The notes below the pieces were generated by a model that was not told the origin of the DNA, searched no databases, and saw only the letters and a program-made list of their open reading frames with translations. Source: Candidatus Cloacimonadota bacterium (GTDB lineage: Bacteria; Cloacimonadota; Cloacimonadia; Cloacimonadales; TCS61). Taken from it: a DNA stretch of 8,815 nt. How positions within the stretch are numbered: position 1 is the stretch's first letter; every line of letters begins with the position of its first letter. Made by a program: the position numbers and the translations under genes. The stretch covers positions 1-8,815 of the forward strand of contig DRTC01000207.1 in assembly GCA_011372345.1 (NCBI GenBank). The letters are read 5' to 3'. Below are positions 6,304-8,815 of this stretch, one piece after another.

Positions 6304-6882
6304 ATGAAAAAGATCAATCCATATTTGATTGCATTATCGATCCTATTGATCGCTTTTATAATTGGTTTTTTTGCTGTAAATATGTTCATGAAATTAGTTG
6401 TGGGTCATGGAAATGAAGTTAAAGTTCCGAATATTGTCGCGATGGATTTTGAAGTTGCCCGTAAAAACTGTAAAGACCTTAAACTGTATGTTCAGCAAAG
6501 TGAATCAATCCATAATAATGACTTGGAAAAGGGAAGAATTATTTCGCAGGAACCTCATCATGGTATTATGACCAAGAAATTCAGGACAATAAAAGTTGTA
6601 GTCAGCAAAGGTCCTGAAATGGTCAGAATTCCTTACCTGGATAATCTGGGAGTAATGGAAGCAAAAATGAAATTAGAAAATGCCGGGCTTTTCCTCGGTA
6701 AGAAAATCTTTCGTTATTCCGATTATGTAAAGAAAGATAAAGTGATATTTTCCCAACCGATGGCAGATGAACTTATTGCCCGAAAATCAAAGATCGATGT
6801 GATCATTAGTTTGGGAAAATTACCTGAAGTTTCTCCTAAACACGATAAATATAAGAATTTATTGGATGATGCAGGAAAGTAA
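6304..6882 (+). CDS. Membrane-anchored protein with two PASTA domains
   Basis: The 192-residue protein has a short basic N-terminus (MKK) followed by one hydrophobic helix (about 7-32), predicting a single-pass inner-membrane protein with its C-terminus outside the cytoplasm. Two PASTA repeats follow. The first (about 39-103) opens with VKVPNIVAMDFEVARK and ends IKVVVSKG; the second (about 107-171) opens with VRIPYLDNLGVMEAKMKLENAGL and ends DVIISLG. PASTA domains occur on penicillin-binding proteins and Ser/Thr kinases, where some bind peptidoglycan fragments. Here neither a kinase nor a transpeptidase domain is attached. The last ~20 residues are polar and probably disordered. GGAG at 6294-6297 supports the ATG. 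The same strand and small gap suggest possible read-through from rsmB. The exact role is unknown; a cell-wall-associated function is inferred from the domain. Confidence 0.85.
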   Translation: MKKINPYLIALSILLIAFIIGFFAVNMFMKLVVGHGNEVKVPNIVAMDFEVARKNCKDLKLYVQQSESIHNNDLEKGRIISQEPHHGIMTKKFRTIKVVVSKGPEMVRIPYLDNLGVMEAKMKLENAGLFLGKKIFRYSDYVKKDKVIFSQPMADELIARKSKIDVIISLGKLPEVSPKHDKYKNLLDDAGK

Positions 6883-6932
6883 AACAGGATGCTGGCTTGT
6901 TAATTTTAATGGTTTAATAAACTCTTATTTTT
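6883..6932 (+). terminator. Weak terminator-like hairpin after the PASTA gene
   Basis: AACAGG (6883-6888) pairs with CTTGTT (6896-6901), one pair being G-T, around a seven-base loop. The next bases are AATTTTAAT and, a little further on, TTATTTTT (6925-6932). The stem is weak and the T tract is interrupted, so this is only a candidate. Confidence 0.3.
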
Positions 6933-7022
6933 CGGAAAAAATATTTTTGTTGAAAAAGTATTTTCATTTTAATTGATTCAAGTTAAGCAGTTATAAAAAA
7001 ACATTATTACTAAACAAATAAA

Positions 7023-7038
7023 AACCATTGAAATGGTT
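7023..7038. repeat. Palindrome AACCATT-GA-AATGGTT
   Basis: This is a perfect dyad with seven-base arms and a two-base centre. It shares the design AACCRTT-N2-AAYGGTT with the palindrome at 7200-7215, which suggests a pair of binding sites for the same dimeric protein. Confidence 0.45.
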
Positions 7039-7064
7039 ACGGATAATCTTTTTAAACTTTTTAT

Positions 7065-7105
7065 CACCACAATGTCCGTCAAAACCGGAGTAAACAATTG
7101 TGGTG
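7065..7105. other. Stem-loop with nine perfect pairs
   Basis: CACCACAAT (7065-7073) pairs perfectly with ATTGTGGTG (7097-7105). Inside, TCCG (7075-7078) pairs with CGGA (7086-7089) around a seven-base loop. It is not followed by a T tract on either strand, so it does not look like a terminator. It could be part of an unannotated small RNA or a DNA cruciform-type site. Confidence 0.45.
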
Positions 7106-7152
7106 CTACTCTGATCGACTTTCATCGAAATTTGTTTCCTCATTCAGATTAA

Positions 7153-7172
7153 CACCCCGATTTATCAGGGTG
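7153..7172 (-). other. Hairpin CACCC...GGGTG, best paired on the minus strand
   Basis: CACCCCGA (7153-7160) faces TCAGGGTG (7165-7172) around a TTTA loop. On the + strand there is a C-A mismatch; on the - strand the same position becomes a U-G wobble, giving eight continuous pairs. The - strand continues with TTAAT, a very weak T tract. A transcript running leftward through the gap would fold here. Confidence 0.35.
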
Positions 7173-7199
7173 AACAAAACTACAGATAATTATGAACAT

Positions 7200-7215
7200 A
7201 ACCGTTTTAACGGTT
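7200..7215. repeat. Palindrome AACCGTT-TT-AACGGTT
   Basis: This is a perfect dyad with seven-base arms and a two-base centre. It differs from the 7023-7038 palindrome only by a compensated change in each arm (A/T to G/C) and in the centre. The two centres are 177 bases apart. Confidence 0.45.
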
Positions 7216-7552
7216 TACTATTTTGCTACGAAACTTGAGTTAATCGAATGTTCAGCTTGCGGGAACTTGAGAACTCAAAACCTGCTTTTACGATCAATGA
7301 ATGTTGAGTCCAGTTAAACAAATTTTATGCAAAAATAGAAATTGGTAAAATCCATATTTCTGAATTTTAAAAAAACAATAAATTTACAGTAATAATCAAC
7401 TTTTATCTAATATTTCTAACAAAAAAATCCATCATCACTAAAATATAATCTCGAATCCATTTATAACTATCTGAATAATAAGAAGTTACAAACCTAACCT
7501 CGAAATCATAAAAATTCTGATAAAACTATCTAACATCAAGCAAATAAAATAG

Positions 7553-7579
7553 TTGACACATATCAGCCTTGATTATTAT
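7553..7579 (+). promoter_or_regulatory. Candidate gyrB promoter
   Basis: A consensus -35 box TTGACA (7553-7558) is followed by TATTAT (7574-7579), a 5/6 match to the -10 box, with a short 15-base spacer. The predicted start near 7586 leaves a leader of roughly 55 bases before the gyrB ATG. Unusual spacers are known to make promoters sensitive to supercoiling, which would suit a gyrase gene, but this is inference. Confidence 0.4.
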
Positions 7580-7642
7580 TTGGCACAGATAATTTAAGGT
7601 TTTTTGAACATTAAATTACTTAAAAAAAGAAGAGGAATTTTT

Positions 7643-8815
7643 ATGTCTGATTCAAAATATACAGCAAGTAATATCAAAGTCCTGAAAGGTCTGGAAGCTG
7701 TTCGCAAACGACCGACCATGTATATCGGCGGAATCGGTGAACGAGGTCTTCATCATCTTGTTTACGAGGTCGTCGATAATAGTATTGATGAGGCTTTAGG
7801 CGGATATTGTGATGAGATCATCGTGATCATTACTCAAGATGGAAAAGTCTCGGTTGAAGATAACGGTAGGGGAATTCCGGTCGAGATCCATAAAACCGAA
7901 AAAGTGCCGGCAGTTCAGGTCGTGATGACAGTTCTTCATGCAGGGGGAAAATTTGATGATAAATCCTACAAAGTTTCCGGAGGTTTGCATGGAGTCGGAG
8001 TTTCTGTTGTTAATGCCTTGTCCGAAGAACTCGAAGTTGAAATCTATAAAAATGGTAAGATCTATCATCAATCTTACGCCAAAGGTATTCCTCAAAAAGA
8101 GTTGGAAATTGTCGGATTGTCAGATAAAACCGGAACAAAAGTTATTTTCAAACCTGATCCTGATATTTTCGAAACGATCGATTTCAGTTATGACTACCTT
8201 TCCGTTCGTTTGCGGGAACTGGCATTTCTAAATAAAGGAATTCGCATCGTTCTAAAAGATGAAAGAAACGAAAAAGTCCATGAATTCAAATATGATGGCG
8301 GGATTGTATCGTTTGTCGAATTTATCAATGAGAACAAGAAAGTTCTTTTTGGAGAACCGGTTTATATTTCCGGTCAAAGAAACGGCACGGAATTCGAGGT
8401 TTCGATCCAGTATAATGAAGGATTTCAGGAATTGATCTATAGTTTTGCCAATAACATCAATACGATCGAAGGCGGAACTCATTTAAGTGGATTCAAATCT
8501 GCCCTGACGCGTGCTGTAAATGCTTATATAAGAAGTACGAATCTTCTGAAAAACGAAAAAGTAACTCCCGGTGGAAGTGATATCAGGGAAGGAATTGCAG
8601 CCATAATCAGTGTGAAATTAAAAGATCCGCAATTTGAAGGACAAACTAAAACTAAATTGCAGAATTCTGAGATCGAAGGTATTGTCAATTCCATTGTTTA
8701 TGAAAAATTAATGGAATATTTTGAGGAACATCCTACGGAAGCCAAGCATATTGCTATGAAAGCAATTCTAGGTGCTCGTTCACGGGAAGCAGCGCGTAAA
8801 GCAAGAGAATTAACG
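7643..8815 (+). CDS. gyrB: DNA gyrase subunit B, N-terminal part (runs off the window)
   Basis: The frame is open from ATG 7643 to the last base, 391 codons, while whole GyrB proteins are usually about 630-800 residues. It encodes the ATPase (GHKL) domain and most of the transducer domain of the type II topoisomerase that introduces negative supercoils. Visible nucleotide-binding elements are Glu42 and Asn46 in YEVVDNSIDEAL, Asp73 in DNGRGIP, the ATP-lid glycine loop GGLHGVGVSVVNALS (113-127), and the QTK loop (334-336) in DPQFEGQTKTKL, whose Lys336 contacts the ATP gamma-phosphate in the family. The visible end REAARKARELT is where the transducer meets the TOPRIM domain. Residues such as FDDKSYKVSGGLHGVG and the length before QTK fit GyrB better than ParE, but the diagnostic C-terminal part is missing. 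GAGGA (7632-7636), six bases upstream, supports the start. Confidence 0.95.
   Translation, partial: MSDSKYTASNIKVLKGLEAVRKRPTMYIGGIGERGLHHLVYEVVDNSIDEALGGYCDEIIVIITQDGKVSVEDNGRGIPVEIHKTEKVPAVQVVMTVLHAGGKFDDKSYKVSGGLHGVGVSVVNALSEELEVEIYKNGKIYHQSYAKGIPQKELEIVGLSDKTGTKVIFKPDPDIFETIDFSYDYLSVRLRELAFLNKGIRIVLKDERNEKVHEFKYDGGIVSFVEFINENKKVLFGEPVYISGQRNGTEFEVSIQYNEGFQELIYSFANNINTIEGGTHLSGFKSALTRAVNAYIRSTNLLKNEKVTPGGSDIREGIAAIISVKLKDPQFEGQTKTKLQNSEIEGIVNSIVYEKLMEYFEEHPTEAKHIAMKAILGARSREAARKARELT

Larger units (their letters stand above)
6883..7642. other. 760-base gap before gyrB: structured DNA, no convincing gene
   Basis: From left to right the gap holds the following. First come A+T-only hairpins at 6927-6942 and 6941-6961 and a TTGATTCAAG motif (6973-6982). 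Then there is a palindrome at 7023-7038, a stem-loop at 7065-7105, a small C/G-rich hairpin at 7153-7172 and a second related palindrome at 7200-7215. AAACTTGAG-type words lie at 7231-7239 and 7265-7271, followed by a bulged hairpin at 7337-7361. A tract at 7371-7550 is about 78% A+T, with only 8 G against 31 C. A candidate promoter and the gyrB leader complete the gap. Short ORFs exist (- strand 7143-6991, 50 residues; + strand 7033-7152, 39 residues; + strand 7192-7317, 41 residues), but none has a recognisable ribosome binding site. No DnaA boxes, tRNA or CRISPR repeats were seen. Confidence 0.6.

Noticed and set aside
7580..7597. Possible sigma54 promoter (TTGGCAC) upstream of gyrB
   Set aside because: The -24 GG is present but the required -12 GC, ten bases further on, reads TT, so the site is incomplete.
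6883..7642. Replication origin next to gyrB
   Set aside because: The gap is long and A+T-rich, but I found no TTATNCACA DnaA boxes and no dnaA, dnaN or recF neighbour is visible.
7938..8231. Plus-strand open frame of 97 codons
   Set aside because: It is out of frame within gyrB, whose correct frame is continuous from 7643 to the window end and full of conserved motifs.

Overview
The window is about 35-40% G+C by eye and carries eight protein genes, all on the + strand, separated by four gaps that contain inverted repeats. The gene content is bacterial: an EF-G-like translational GTPase, a retropepsin-like aspartic protease, YebC, RuvC, RuvA, RsmB, a membrane-anchored PASTA protein and the N-terminal half of GyrB. 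The A+T-rich composition and gene mix would suit a Gram-negative lineage of the FCB group such as Cloacimonadota. That placement is inference only, because no ribosomal RNA or other decisive marker is present.

Layout. Positions 1-234 are a leader with an unusual, more G+C-rich patch at the left edge. The EF-G-like gene (235-2289) follows and probably ends at a terminator hairpin (2297-2345). A 280-base gap with three copies of a near-palindromic motif leads to the aspartic protease gene (2570-2989). A good sigma70-type promoter overlaps the end of that gene and precedes a tight cluster yebC-ruvC-ruvA-rsmB (3029-6178). Neighbouring genes in the cluster overlap by 1-4 bases, so they are very likely co-transcribed and translationally coupled. 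A 125-base gap with two successive hairpins leads to the PASTA gene (6304-6882). A 760-base gap without a convincing gene then precedes gyrB (7643 to the right edge, 391 codons, truncated by the window).

How the genes fit together. RuvA and RuvC are the DNA-binding and resolving parts of the Holliday-junction machinery; ruvB is not at its frequent place after ruvA, where rsmB (16S rRNA m5C methyltransferase) is found instead. YebC, the EF-G-like GTPase and RsmB all concern the ribosome. The PASTA protein is a small cell-envelope protein with no kinase domain.

I see no complete mobile element, CRISPR array, tRNA or rRNA. The most interesting unexplained material is intergenic: a recurring AAACTTGA/TCAAGTTT motif, two matching palindromes of the form AACCRTT-N2-AAYGGTT, and several stem-loops in the gap before gyrB. 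No clearly new multi-gene system is visible.
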